From contig JAZQFJ010000026.1 of assembly GCA_045539475.1 (NCBI GenBank), positions 1-39,069 on the forward strand: a DNA stretch of 39,069 nt, in the 5' to 3' direction. The translations under genes were made by a program, and so were the position numbers. This DNA is from SIG480 sp045539475. GTDB lineage: Bacteria; Bacillota; Clostridia; Oscillospirales; JAAYXM01. The notes below the pieces were generated by a model that had not been told where the DNA came from, ran no database searches, and saw only the letters and a program-made list of their open reading frames with translations. Positions 5,898 through 13,362 of this stretch are shown one piece after another; the stretch's first letter is position 1, and the number at the start of each line of letters is the position of its first letter.

Positions 5898-8804
5898 ATG
5901 GAGTATGTTTTTAATGATTTTGATAAAACTTTAGAAATGGTAGAAGGTGCCTACAAAAAACTCAAGGCACACTTGTATTTTGATAAAACATTACTTTTTT
6001 TAAAGAAACGCTTGGCGATATTTGAAAGCGAGCGTGAGGCCTTTAGAAATAGTCTGAACGAAATCAGTATTAACTTGTCTCAAAAAAACATTCTGTATTT
6101 TGAATCCTTAATTGAAAACATCACTTTCCGCATCTTACCTAAAAAATTCAAATCGGTTCATGAAGAAACTAGCGTTATTAAAGGCTATACAGATCACGAT
6201 GAAAAAATTTCACATGTGAATTTTTTCATTGATATGCCGATAGAATTATTAATTTTAGATTTTTTATGGACTCTTTTAGTTGGCAAAATCAGCATTGAAG
6301 ATAAAAACAATTTCAAATATGCTGGAGCTACAGAGTTTAAGAAAAGTGTATTCTTAAACTCTGACAGTTTGACAGACGGAATTGATTTCAAGTCAAATAG
6401 ATGCTTTAAACCTTACTATAATTTATATAGCAAATGGAGAAATGGTGCTTTTGAAACAATCAAAAATAATCATGACATTTCTGACAATATATTGCTTTGC
6501 TTAGACCTGAAAAGTTTCTATTATTCTGTTGAATTTAATTTTGATAAAATAAACGAGTACCTTAATAATGATTATAGATTAAAAACATTTGATTTTTTAT
6601 CAAATATTATTGAAAAGGTATATTTTGAATACACAAAAATAATAACCCAATACAAGAAAGGTATAAAAAACCAGAACAACACTTGCATTTTCCCTATAGG
6701 TGTGACAAGTACGATCATCTTAAGAGAATTATATTTAGCAAAGTTTGATAATCAAATTATTTCAGCTCTAAAACCCAAATATTACAGTAGATATGTCGAC
6801 GACATACTAATTGTTCTTTCAGAAGATATACGTAGCGAAAATATTTCTGATATACTTGATAAGTATTTTATTTCCAAGGGGATAATCAGAAAAACTGGAG
6901 ATTCTGATCTTTGGTTTAATGGTTACAATAACATAAGAATTCAAAAAGATAAAGTAAACTGCTTTTCTTTTCCTAAAAACAAAAAAACTATATTGCTTGA
7001 TATATATGCTGAAGCAATAAATATGAACAGTAGTGAGGCAAACTTATTACCAGATATAGATTTTTTGGAAGATTCATTTGCAATCCGCGCGTATAATGTT
7101 AAAAATCTTGATATAAGCAACAAAATACGTGATCTGGGGTTCTTGCAGAATAACAATTATAAAGCGACTAGATTTATTAATTCGTTATTGAGATTAAGGA
7201 AAAATACATATGTTGATCAAGAGATTATGAGACAGTACTTTGAACAAATTGAAGAGTTTTATCATGGAAGTCAAAGTATTGAGTACTCAAATAATTGGAG
7301 AGCGATATTTGAATTGTATTTAATTTGCGGAGAAAGAGATCGGGCACGTGAACTATATAAATCAATAATATTTCAAATAGATAATTTAAACTTTGATAGT
7401 ATAGATTCAGATGAGTTGTTGGAAAAGAACAAAAGAAAATTATTAAAGCGTTTGAAATCTGATTTGAAAGAGAAATTAGAAATTGCTGCAGGGTTAACTG
7501 CTGCTTTAAAATATTCTTTTGGAAGAACTAAAAAAGTCAAAGAGCTTGCTGTTTGTTTTAGAAAAAGCAATATGTTAAATCATACACTTATTTCATATCC
7601 ATTGCTAAATTATTCTATAAATGAAAATGTTGATTTAATAGATATTGAGCTTGACAAATTGACGGAAAGCTCATTTGAACTAGATTCATTCAAGTTGAAA
7701 TGGTCTCCAAGATTTATTAATTCAAACGAACTTTACATCGCTAAATTCATTTGCAACCTCAATTTTAATAAAATTGAATTTGATCCCAATACTATCAATA
7801 CAGATTTTGTGAAAATAAATAGTTTGGGATCCTATGCTAATACTGTTTGTGAGTACACTCAAATACATGGAAAAACAGTTCTTCATTCTGTAAAAGCCAA
7901 AAGCTATGCAAAAGCAGACCCCAGAATTGCACTGGTCAATACCGATATATCCAAGGAAGATGCAATGAGTTCTATTCTGAATCCTACTAAGAATTTGAAC
8001 TGGGAAGCCAAAGTTCGTTTGTTTAAAATCTTAAACATTGCAAAAGAGGAAAAAGCTAGTATTTTGGTTTTTCCTGAATTTTATTTTCCAATACAGTGGC
8101 TTGTGGATGTATCAATTTTTGCTATAAAAAACAATATAACAATAATTACAGGATTACAATATATAAGACGCAAAAGTTATGCATACAATATAATTTGCAG
8201 CGTAATCCCTTCTGTAATGGGCAAGCGATTTTTAAGTGGATTTGTACAATTTAGAGAAAAGAATTTTTATGCCCCTGAAGAAATGATAGAACTCAGCAAA
8301 TTGAAATTAAAATGCACAAATAAAGAAACCCCGTTATATTGTTTGGTAAATAATGGCCATTATAGGTTTTCCAGTATTTTGTGCTATGAGTTTACAGATA
8401 TAATATCTAGAGCTGCTTTTAAATCAAATTTAGAGCTCCTTTTTGTACCGCAACTGAATAAAGATACAAATTACTTCTCTTCAATTGTTGAGTCAACTTC
8501 GAGAGATTTACACTGCTTTGTCATACAAGCTAATACTTCAGAATATGGAGATTCGAGAATAACTGCCCCATATAAGACAGAAAAGAAAAATATTTTGCAA
8601 ATAAAAGGCGGAGAAACAGACGTTGTAATGATAGCAACCGCTAAAGTTTCAGAATTATTAACGAGTCGTATAGAATATAAACATGCTCTCAATAAAAGTA
8701 TTAGAGCATGTTTTGAGTGCAATTACAAAAACAGCAAAAAATGTTATAATTGTAAATTCAAGCTAGATAAAGGAGAAATAAAAGGAACACCACCTAATTT
8801 TTAG
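5898..8804 (+). CDS. DRT1/UG1-like defence reverse transcriptase fused to nitrilase domain, with C-terminal zinc ribbon
   Basis: A 968-residue two-enzyme fusion. RT motifs in order are motif A LDLKSFYYS (D203), motif B PIGVTST (266-272), motif C YVDD (D301/D302), and a following motif D-like segment. Residues about 400-640 are helical and unrecognised. The C-terminal third is a carbon-nitrogen hydrolase (nitrilase) domain with the catalytic triad in order: E727 in VFPEF, K788 in FREKNFY and C829 in ILCYE. It ends with a zinc ribbon, CX2C-X7-CX2C (C938, C941, C949, C952). Known family: RT-nitrilase fusions define type 1 defence-associated RTs (UG1), and related UG groups also carry nitrilase domains. 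These RTs protect against phage. Base composition is far more AT-rich than both neighbours (for example 10 G+C in bases 6541-6600), suggesting transfer. The ATG is preceded by AAGAGGGA. There is no maturase, X or integrase domain, arguing against a group II intron or retron. Subgroup assignment is uncertain. Confidence 0.88.
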   Translation: MEYVFNDFDKTLEMVEGAYKKLKAHLYFDKTLLFLKKRLAIFESEREAFRNSLNEISINLSQKNILYFESLIENITFRILPKKFKSVHEETSVIKGYTDHDEKISHVNFFIDMPIELLILDFLWTLLVGKISIEDKNNFKYAGATEFKKSVFLNSDSLTDGIDFKSNRCFKPYYNLYSKWRNGAFETIKNNHDISDNILLCLDLKSFYYSVEFNFDKINEYLNNDYRLKTFDFLSNIIEKVYFEYTKIITQYKKGIKNQNNTCIFPIGVTSTIILRELYLAKFDNQIISALKPKYYSRYVDDILIVLSEDIRSENISDILDKYFISKGIIRKTGDSDLWFNGYNNIRIQKDKVNCFSFPKNKKTILLDIYAEAINMNSSEANLLPDIDFLEDSFAIRAYNVKNLDISNKIRDLGFLQNNNYKATRFINSLLRLRKNTYVDQEIMRQYFEQIEEFYHGSQSIEYSNNWRAIFELYLICGERDRARELYKSIIFQIDNLNFDSIDSDELLEKNKRKLLKRLKSDLKEKLEIAAGLTAALKYSFGRTKKVKELAVCFRKSNMLNHTLISYPLLNYSINENVDLIDIELDKLTESSFELDSFKLKWSPRFINSNELYIAKFICNLNFNKIEFDPNTINTDFVKINSLGSYANTVCEYTQIHGKTVLHSVKAKSYAKADPRIALVNTDISKEDAMSSILNPTKNLNWEAKVRLFKILNIAKEEKASILVFPEFYFPIQWLVDVSIFAIKNNITIITGLQYIRRKSYAYNIICSVIPSVMGKRFLSGFVQFREKNFYAPEEMIELSKLKLKCTNKETPLYCLVNNGHYRFSSILCYEFTDIISRAAFKSNLELLFVPQLNKDTNYFSSIVESTSRDLHCFVIQANTSEYGDSRITAPYKTEKKNILQIKGGETDVVMIATAKVSELLTSRIEYKHALNKSIRACFECNYKNSKKCYNCKFKLDKGEIKGTPPNF

Positions 8805-8848
8805 TTTATGGTAAACAACTCTATAATATAAAATGCAAGTGGTATATG

Positions 8849-8880
8849 TAAAAGCGACTGACTAACATCAGCCGCTTTTA
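8849..8880 (+). terminator. hairpin terminator after the reverse transcriptase gene
   Basis: Arms at 8849-8861 and 8868-8880 pair over 13 positions with one mismatch and a 6-base loop. The 3' arm ends in TTTTA. It lies 44 bases after the RT stop and before the Fic promoter. It would end the RT transcript, although the T-tract is short. Confidence 0.65.
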
Positions 8881-8882
8881 TC

Positions 8883-8898
8883 TTGCCGTTATCGGCAA
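8883..8898. repeat. short perfect inverted repeat between RT terminator and Fic promoter
   Basis: TTGCCG at 8883-8888 and CGGCAA at 8893-8898 form a perfect 6-bp stem with a TTAT loop. It sits just upstream of the Fic promoter and could be part of a terminator pair or an operator. A further half-site-like TTGCCGAT lies at 8935-8942, inside the promoter spacer. Confidence 0.4.
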
Positions 8899-8926
8899 TA
8901 TGCCCTTCGCTTTTTGTTTATGATTC

Positions 8927-8955
8927 TTGATATTTTGCCGATGGTGTGGTATAAT
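8927..8955 (+). promoter_or_regulatory. sigma-A promoter of the Fic gene
   Basis: TTGATA (8927-8932), a 17-base spacer and a perfect TATAAT (8950-8955) place transcription start near 8962, about 20 bases before the GTG start. The spacer contains TTGCCGAT, a repeat of the half-site seen at 8883-8888, which is a candidate operator (inference). Confidence 0.75.
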
Positions 8956-8981
8956 AATATCACGATATTGGAGGTGGTTGT

Positions 8982-9878
8982 GTGAAATATCTTTCTGTAA
9001 AGGAGATTGCGTCGGTTTGGTGTATATCTGAGCGGAGTGTGAGGAACTACTGTGCTGCAGGGCGTGTGCCGGGGGCGTTTCTTACGGGCAAGACTTGGAA
9101 CATTCCCGAAAACGCGGAGAAGCCGGAGCGCAGTAACAAGAGCAAAACTCGTCCATCTTCCCTTCTTGATATTCTCAAAGAGGAAAAGAGGACGCAGACT
9201 CACGGCGGCATTTATCATAAAATTCAGATTGAGCTGACCTATAACTCCAATCACATCGAGGGTAGCCGCCTTACTCACGACCAGACGAGATATATTTTCG
9301 AAACGAACACAATTGGCATCACCGACGAGGGTGTTCGTGTGGATGATATTATTGAAACCGCTACACATTTCCGTTGTATTGATGAGATTATTGAAAATGC
9401 GAAGTCACAGCTGAGCGAAAAGTTTATTAAGCATCTGCATTTTATCCTGAAAACGGGCACGAGCGATGCAGGCAAGGATTGGTTTGCCGTTGGCGATTAC
9501 AAGAAGCTCCCCAACGAGGTCGGTGGCAGTGAGACCACGCTACCTGAAAACGTATCGACAGAAATAAAAAAGCTCCTTGCCAATTACAATAGCAAGGAGA
9601 AAATTACACTCGAGGATATACTTGAGTTCCATGTTCGTTTTAAGCGAATCCACCCTTTCCAGGACGGAAACGGACGCATCGGACGACTCATTATGTTTAA
9701 GGAATGCTTAAAACATAGCATTGTTCCTTTTATTATTGAGGACAGCATTAAGATGTTTTATTACAGAGGGCTTAAAGAGTGGAACACTGAAAAAGGCTAT
9801 CTTACCGACACCTGCCTTTCCGCACAGGATAAGTTCAAAAAGTATCTTGATTATTTTAGAATAGGGTATAGTGAATAG
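8982..9878 (+). CDS. Fic family protein with N-terminal HTH domain (class II, AMPylase type)
   Basis: A 298-residue protein. Residues 1-50 are an excisionase/MerR-like helix-turn-helix (LSVKEIASVWCISERSVRNYC, then GRVPGAFLTGKTWNIPE). The Fic core follows, with the full catalytic motif HPFQDGNGRIGR beginning at H224. An N-terminal inhibitory motif of the (S/T)xxxE(G/N) type, SNHIEG (S89-E93-G94), marks it as a class II Fic protein held in check intramolecularly. Family role: transfer of AMP (or another nucleotide) to hydroxyl side chains of target proteins. The GTG start is supported by GGAGGTGG at 8970-8977 and an upstream consensus promoter. The HTH suggests autoregulation or DNA targeting. 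It stands next to the RT-nitrilase gene but has its own promoter and a normal base composition, so a shared system is possible but not shown. Confidence 0.92.
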   Translation: MKYLSVKEIASVWCISERSVRNYCAAGRVPGAFLTGKTWNIPENAEKPERSNKSKTRPSSLLDILKEEKRTQTHGGIYHKIQIELTYNSNHIEGSRLTHDQTRYIFETNTIGITDEGVRVDDIIETATHFRCIDEIIENAKSQLSEKFIKHLHFILKTGTSDAGKDWFAVGDYKKLPNEVGGSETTLPENVSTEIKKLLANYNSKEKITLEDILEFHVRFKRIHPFQDGNGRIGRLIMFKECLKHSIVPFIIEDSIKMFYYRGLKEWNTEKGYLTDTCLSAQDKFKKYLDYFRIGYSE

Positions 9879-9896
9879 CAGAAAAGAGTTTTTGAT

Positions 9897-9935
9897 AATA
9901 GCACAAGGAGGACAACAAGACCTCCTTGTGCTATT
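9897..9935. terminator. 15-bp perfect inverted repeat after Fic gene
   Basis: Arms at 9897-9911 and 9921-9935 are perfectly complementary over 15 bp with a 9-base loop, 18 bases after the Fic stop. No good T-tract follows on either strand, so it is either a weak or bidirectional terminator or a structural RNA/DNA element. Confidence 0.6.
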
Positions 9936-10066
9936 GTTACTTCATCAAATCTGAGATCAGTTTCTCTCTGGAAATCACCGATAAACATTTCATAAGCCTT
10001 TTCTTTGTCACTTTCTTCTATATAAGCTCCATTGGACTTCTGTCTCTTTTTATTATCATAGAAACC

Positions 10067-10112
10067 TCCAACTGAAAACTTCTGCAATTTATTATATTAC
10101 TTTTCAGTTGGA
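10067..10112. repeat. 14-bp inverted repeat (one mismatch)
   Basis: Arms at 10067-10080 and 10099-10112 are complementary at 13 of 14 positions with an 18-base AT-rich loop containing a TATTAT box. It sits just upstream of the degenerate minus-strand frame and may be its operator or the footprint of a mobile element. Confidence 0.45.
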
Positions 10113-10208
10113 ATTATATGTTAAAATGAATATTTGACAAGATACTGGTTTTAAAAGAAACATACAAAACGAAAATCAAAGAAAAATAAATATATATTAT
10201 AACTATGA

Positions 10209-10239
10209 ATCCGATAGTGGCAACAGGCTACTATCGGAT
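10209..10239 (+). promoter_or_regulatory. leader hairpin upstream of DUF3846 gene
   Basis: Perfect 10-bp arms at 10209-10218 and 10230-10239 with an 11-base loop lie immediately before the ribosome site TTTTGGAGG of the DUF3846 gene. Placement in the 5' leader suggests an attenuator, mRNA-stability hairpin or protein-binding site. Mechanism unknown. Confidence 0.5.
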
Positions 10240-10263
10240 ACTATATTTTGGAGGTTTTCGAAT

Positions 10264-10647
10264 ATGAAGGAAAAAGAAATCAAGGTATTAAAAGTCGAGC
10301 CTGGAAAGGCTCCCGAAGTCGTTTTTCTTAAGAACGAACTACATGGACTTCAGAAAGCGGTGTCTATCGGCGCACCAAGCACTGGCTTGATCGAAATAAT
10401 CGAGCTTAACAATGAAGCCTGCATACTATGCAATGAAGAAGGAAAATTATTAAATTTGGAACCAAATCGTCGTTTTCATAACGATATTATCGTGGGTACT
10501 TTTTACATCACCGGACAGGATTATCAGGAAGGCAATCTGACTTCTCTCCCGGACCATATGATTGAACACTATACAAAGCAGTTTGCTGTTCCTGATATTA
10601 TAGAGTCCGACGAAGTCATAACACGCACGGAATTCTATGTTATTTAA
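10264..10647 (+). CDS. DUF3846 domain-containing protein
   Basis: A 127-residue protein with the DUF3846 pattern: an N-terminal IKVLKVEPGKAPEVVFLKN strand, LHGLQKAVSIGAP, CILCNEEGKLLNLEPNR, and IIVGTFYITGQD. Family members occur mostly on conjugative elements, plasmids and phages of Firmicutes. Their function is unknown. Here the gene is an orphan with none of the usual conjugation genes near it, which points to a remnant of an integrated element. A strong ribosome site (GGAGG) lies 9-13 bases before the ATG at 10264. The conserved EEGK-L-N motif is retained, so the gene need not be broken. Confidence 0.82.
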   Translation: MKEKEIKVLKVEPGKAPEVVFLKNELHGLQKAVSIGAPSTGLIEIIELNNEACILCNEEGKLLNLEPNRRFHNDIIVGTFYITGQDYQEGNLTSLPDHMIEHYTKQFAVPDIIESDEVITRTEFYVI

Positions 10648-10964
10648 GGAGCACAATCCATTGTAAAGTGGATCTTGACCTACGCAAAAGATACAAACCT
10701 GATAACTAACCCTTAGGAGTATATTGCACACCTTTTTGCCCTGTTTTGCCTATATACAAATAATCCCCGATAAACACTGATATTTCAAGTGTTTATCGGG
10801 GATGTTCTTGTTAATTTGTGTTTTTTTGTTCTTGTGCGATTTTACCCTTCACGGACTGTTTGTAGGCAGATTTGTTGGCAAGATAATAAAATATCATTTC
10901 AAGCACGACCTATTATAGCCAATCTATCTTTCCTTAAAACATTCGTCTGTAGGACGATTAGAAT
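10648..10964. other. intergenic region between the accessory island and the polysaccharide operon
   Basis: 317 bases with no credible gene. It holds a 16-bp perfect inverted repeat (listed separately) and a T-rich tract at 10814-10834. On the minus strand near 10815-10900 there is a 28-codon frame starting MIFYYLANKSAYKQSVKG without a ribosome site, perhaps a gene relic. A weak stem at the 3' end of the minus-strand operon (about 10940-10980) is its only candidate terminator. Confidence 0.4.
10763..10803. terminator. 16-bp perfect inverted repeat, probable terminator
   Basis: Arms at 10763-10778 and 10788-10803 are perfectly complementary over 16 bp with a 9-base loop. It lies 115 bases after the DUF3846 stop, and a T-rich stretch follows some bases later on the plus strand (10804-10834). 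It separates the plus-strand island from the minus-strand operon. Confidence 0.6.
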
Positions 10965-13337
10965 TTAAATCGATCGTCGAACTATAATTGCCCTGTCGAG
11001 ATAAACTGCCTCCTGTACATCTTTACTTCCTCCATACAACTCACCCGCAAACTTCATTGAAAGATAAACATCGCAGCTGTCCATAGGGAATATTTCTGCT
11101 ATACCGGAAATATGAAGCCACTCATAATTATTGCCAAATATATCTGCCCGAACGTGTCCTGCCTCATGGATACCCGATACACTGCCAACCTTATATAAGT
11201 GGTATTCATCGGGAACGATATCTTCCTTAAACAATTCAACCTTGCTTACATATTTAGCATCTTTTTGAATCTGAATTGTGATTCCTCTTCCACCCTCAAC
11301 CTCTCGGCTGGTTGTCAGGAGCGCTGAAACCTCGAGTGGATGGCAAGCGTCTTCCCGACAAAGTTTTTGCACCCTGCCTAAGCTTGATTCCGGATCGTCC
11401 ACAAAGGATGCCCCATAAAGATCGCTATACACATTATAACGACTGGAATTTTTATAGAAAAACTGATATGTATCTGTAGGATTCACATCAGAAAGTTCTT
11501 CTGGAAGCGGCGCAGTTTCCTCGTTTTCTGTAAATACCAAATCGGAAAAATATTGAATATGATTTGCCACCTTTTCCGCAGGTGCTTCTTCGCTGCAACG
11601 CGGATGCTTTGCAGCCTCTTTGAAACCATCAACAACCATTTTTCGAACAGCTTCTCTATCAAACTCAAAGCTTTCTCCATCTTTTTCCGCAGCCTTCTTT
11701 AAATCCCAATATTTAATAAGGAGCGTCGCACCGAGAAGGGTTTTTATATGTCGCACACGAGGCCCGAAAACAGCATCACCTTTTACAATTTCTGCTGCTT
11801 TCTCAAGAAGCGGCATTCCTTTTTTTACCACCTTGTAATCAAGGAAACTAAAATGTGCGCTCTCTATAGCTGTAAAGGCCGAAACATTCGGATGCTCTTC
11901 AACGCACCGAAGAAGTTCCTGTATATATTCTTTTACAAACTTTCCCACTGGACCATAATATTTTTCCACAAAATCTGCTATAAGCGCATCTGTATCCGCA
12001 TACGGATCCTCGCATAGATGCAGGAGCAGAAACTGCAGAAGGTCCCACATATCTGTGGAAGGTCTTTCGTTTTCCACAAACATTCCGCTTACGTTATGAT
12101 CGGCATACGTTCTAAAACTGTCACCAAGGCGTGCAAACACCGGAAGCGGCATATCGGCCATGAGATTAAACATATACTCCCATATCTGGAATTTGGAACC
12201 TGACCGTTTGCATATGTCTGACCATTTCTCTACCAAACCGTAATACCACCGATTACTCTTGTGGCTCAATTTATTAATGATATCTATATACACATTGGCA
12301 AGTCGGATGATTACATTCTTTTCAGGTAAAGTGTCATCCTTTGGCGGATCTATATACACAGCATAAGCTAAGGTTTCAAGCATAACATCCGGATGTTTCT
12401 TCGCAGTCGCACGCGCAACCTTATTCACAAAATTTAAAGCATATCCGCTTGTTCCTCCTTTTTCTATTGCTGCACGACACTTTTCGCATTGGCACATACC
12501 TCCCATATTATCAGGGAAAGAGATATCATAATAATCCGGCATAGGAACGCCTTTTTCTTCCGAAAGTGCTTTGTCTTCTTCAATATATGCAAACAGTTTT
12601 TCGATGAGTGCCTCGCACAATTCCTCATTTTCAAGACAATAGTGGGAATACGGCACACGCCTTCCCTCTGCATTGCTCCACGCAAACCACTCAGGATGTT
12701 TCTCAAAATACTCTGCCGCCGGAAAATACTTGTCAATAGTATGTACATGATGCGGACGCCCGAAAGGCAAAGCTCCTCCAAGTTTTTTTATACTTTCATG
12801 GTACACTCCACCTTCAAGACCGTCATCACCGACAACATTACAACGTGTTCTTGCATCATAATAAAAGTCATCGTTATGACGGAAGCCAAGAACTTTTCTG
12901 TGAGCAAAAAACGGCGTGCCATCTTTATAAAAGTCAGAATCCAATGAAAGTTCTTCCAACTCCGGAATATACTCTTCCCATACAGACCACCAACGTATTC
13001 CGACAATGTCTTCTAAAAAATGATAGACAGCATATATTATCCCGCGATCATTTTCTTCAACCCCACCAGTTAAAATGACATTTCCGTTATGCATTTTGAT
13101 AATCCAGTTTTCCACGCTTTTGCCAAAAACACCTGCCATCTGTGCATACTCGGTGTGCCCGATATAAAAAGCACGGCCTACAGTTTCGCTCTCTTTAAGT
13201 ATCTGAAGCTCAACTCCGAATGTTTTTTTCAAATAAAGCTGAAGTTCCTCTGCTGCAGTTTGCTCTACAGGGGCATTTGCCGTAGGAATAACGATTGCAT
13301 AATCTGTTTTCTGCTTTGAAATAATAGTTGTTTTCAT
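10965..13337 (-). CDS. DUF4838 protein with N-terminal GH20-type zincin-like fold, putative carbohydrate-active enzyme
   Basis: A 790-residue cytoplasmic protein without signal peptide. Residues about 1-125 match the GH20b/alpha-glucuronidase N-terminal alpha-beta fold (EQTAAEELQLYLKKTFGVE; FYIGHTEYAQ; VILTGGVEENDRGIIYAVYHFLE). Residues about 160-420 are the DUF4838 TIM-barrel-like domain, with HHVHTIDKYFP, EYFEKHPEWFAW, YDISFPDNMGGMCQCEKCR and KFQIWEYMFN. A beta-rich tail follows. Members are common in polysaccharide-utilisation loci and are suspected glycoside hydrolases, but the reaction is unproven. The start is set to the ATG at 13337 because AGGAG lies just upstream. A longer TTG start would include that ribosome site. 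It is the last gene of the operon, 25 bases after the PHP-like gene. Confidence 0.85.
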   Translation of the reverse strand: MKTTIISKQKTDYAIVIPTANAPVEQTAAEELQLYLKKTFGVELQILKESETVGRAFYIGHTEYAQMAGVFGKSVENWIIKMHNGNVILTGGVEENDRGIIYAVYHFLEDIVGIRWWSVWEEYIPELEELSLDSDFYKDGTPFFAHRKVLGFRHNDDFYYDARTRCNVVGDDGLEGGVYHESIKKLGGALPFGRPHHVHTIDKYFPAAEYFEKHPEWFAWSNAEGRRVPYSHYCLENEELCEALIEKLFAYIEEDKALSEEKGVPMPDYYDISFPDNMGGMCQCEKCRAAIEKGGTSGYALNFVNKVARATAKKHPDVMLETLAYAVYIDPPKDDTLPEKNVIIRLANVYIDIINKLSHKSNRWYYGLVEKWSDICKRSGSKFQIWEYMFNLMADMPLPVFARLGDSFRTYADHNVSGMFVENERPSTDMWDLLQFLLLHLCEDPYADTDALIADFVEKYYGPVGKFVKEYIQELLRCVEEHPNVSAFTAIESAHFSFLDYKVVKKGMPLLEKAAEIVKGDAVFGPRVRHIKTLLGATLLIKYWDLKKAAEKDGESFEFDREAVRKMVVDGFKEAAKHPRCSEEAPAEKVANHIQYFSDLVFTENEETAPLPEELSDVNPTDTYQFFYKNSSRYNVYSDLYGASFVDDPESSLGRVQKLCREDACHPLEVSALLTTSREVEGGRGITIQIQKDAKYVSKVELFKEDIVPDEYHLYKVGSVSGIHEAGHVRADIFGNNYEWLHISGIAEIFPMDSCDVYLSMKFAGELYGGSKDVQEAVYLDRAIIVRRSI

Positions 13338-13362
13338 AATATTCTCCTGCAAACAAGTCGTT

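Larger units (their letters stand above)
9936..10263. other. intergenic region with degenerate minus-strand reading frame and inverted repeats
   Basis: About 330 bases without a convincing gene. On the minus strand a reading frame of plausible charged composition (ESDKEKAYEMFIGDF near 9960-10010) has only a TTG start with no ribosome site. A good GGAGG instead precedes an ATG at 10059-10061 that runs into a stop after 13 codons in another frame. This looks like a decayed or frameshifted gene. A TTGACA at 10134-10139 and a TATAAC at 10198-10203 are present but not correctly spaced with each other. Confidence 0.4.

Noticed and set aside
5898..8804. Group II intron or retron reverse transcriptase
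   Set aside because: No maturase/X domain, HNH endonuclease or intron RNA. The nitrilase triad points to the defence-associated UG class.
9851..10087. Minus-strand 78-codon frame as a real gene
   Set aside because: It has only a TTG start with no ribosome site and runs through the strong hairpin into the Fic gene. Kept only as a possible remnant.
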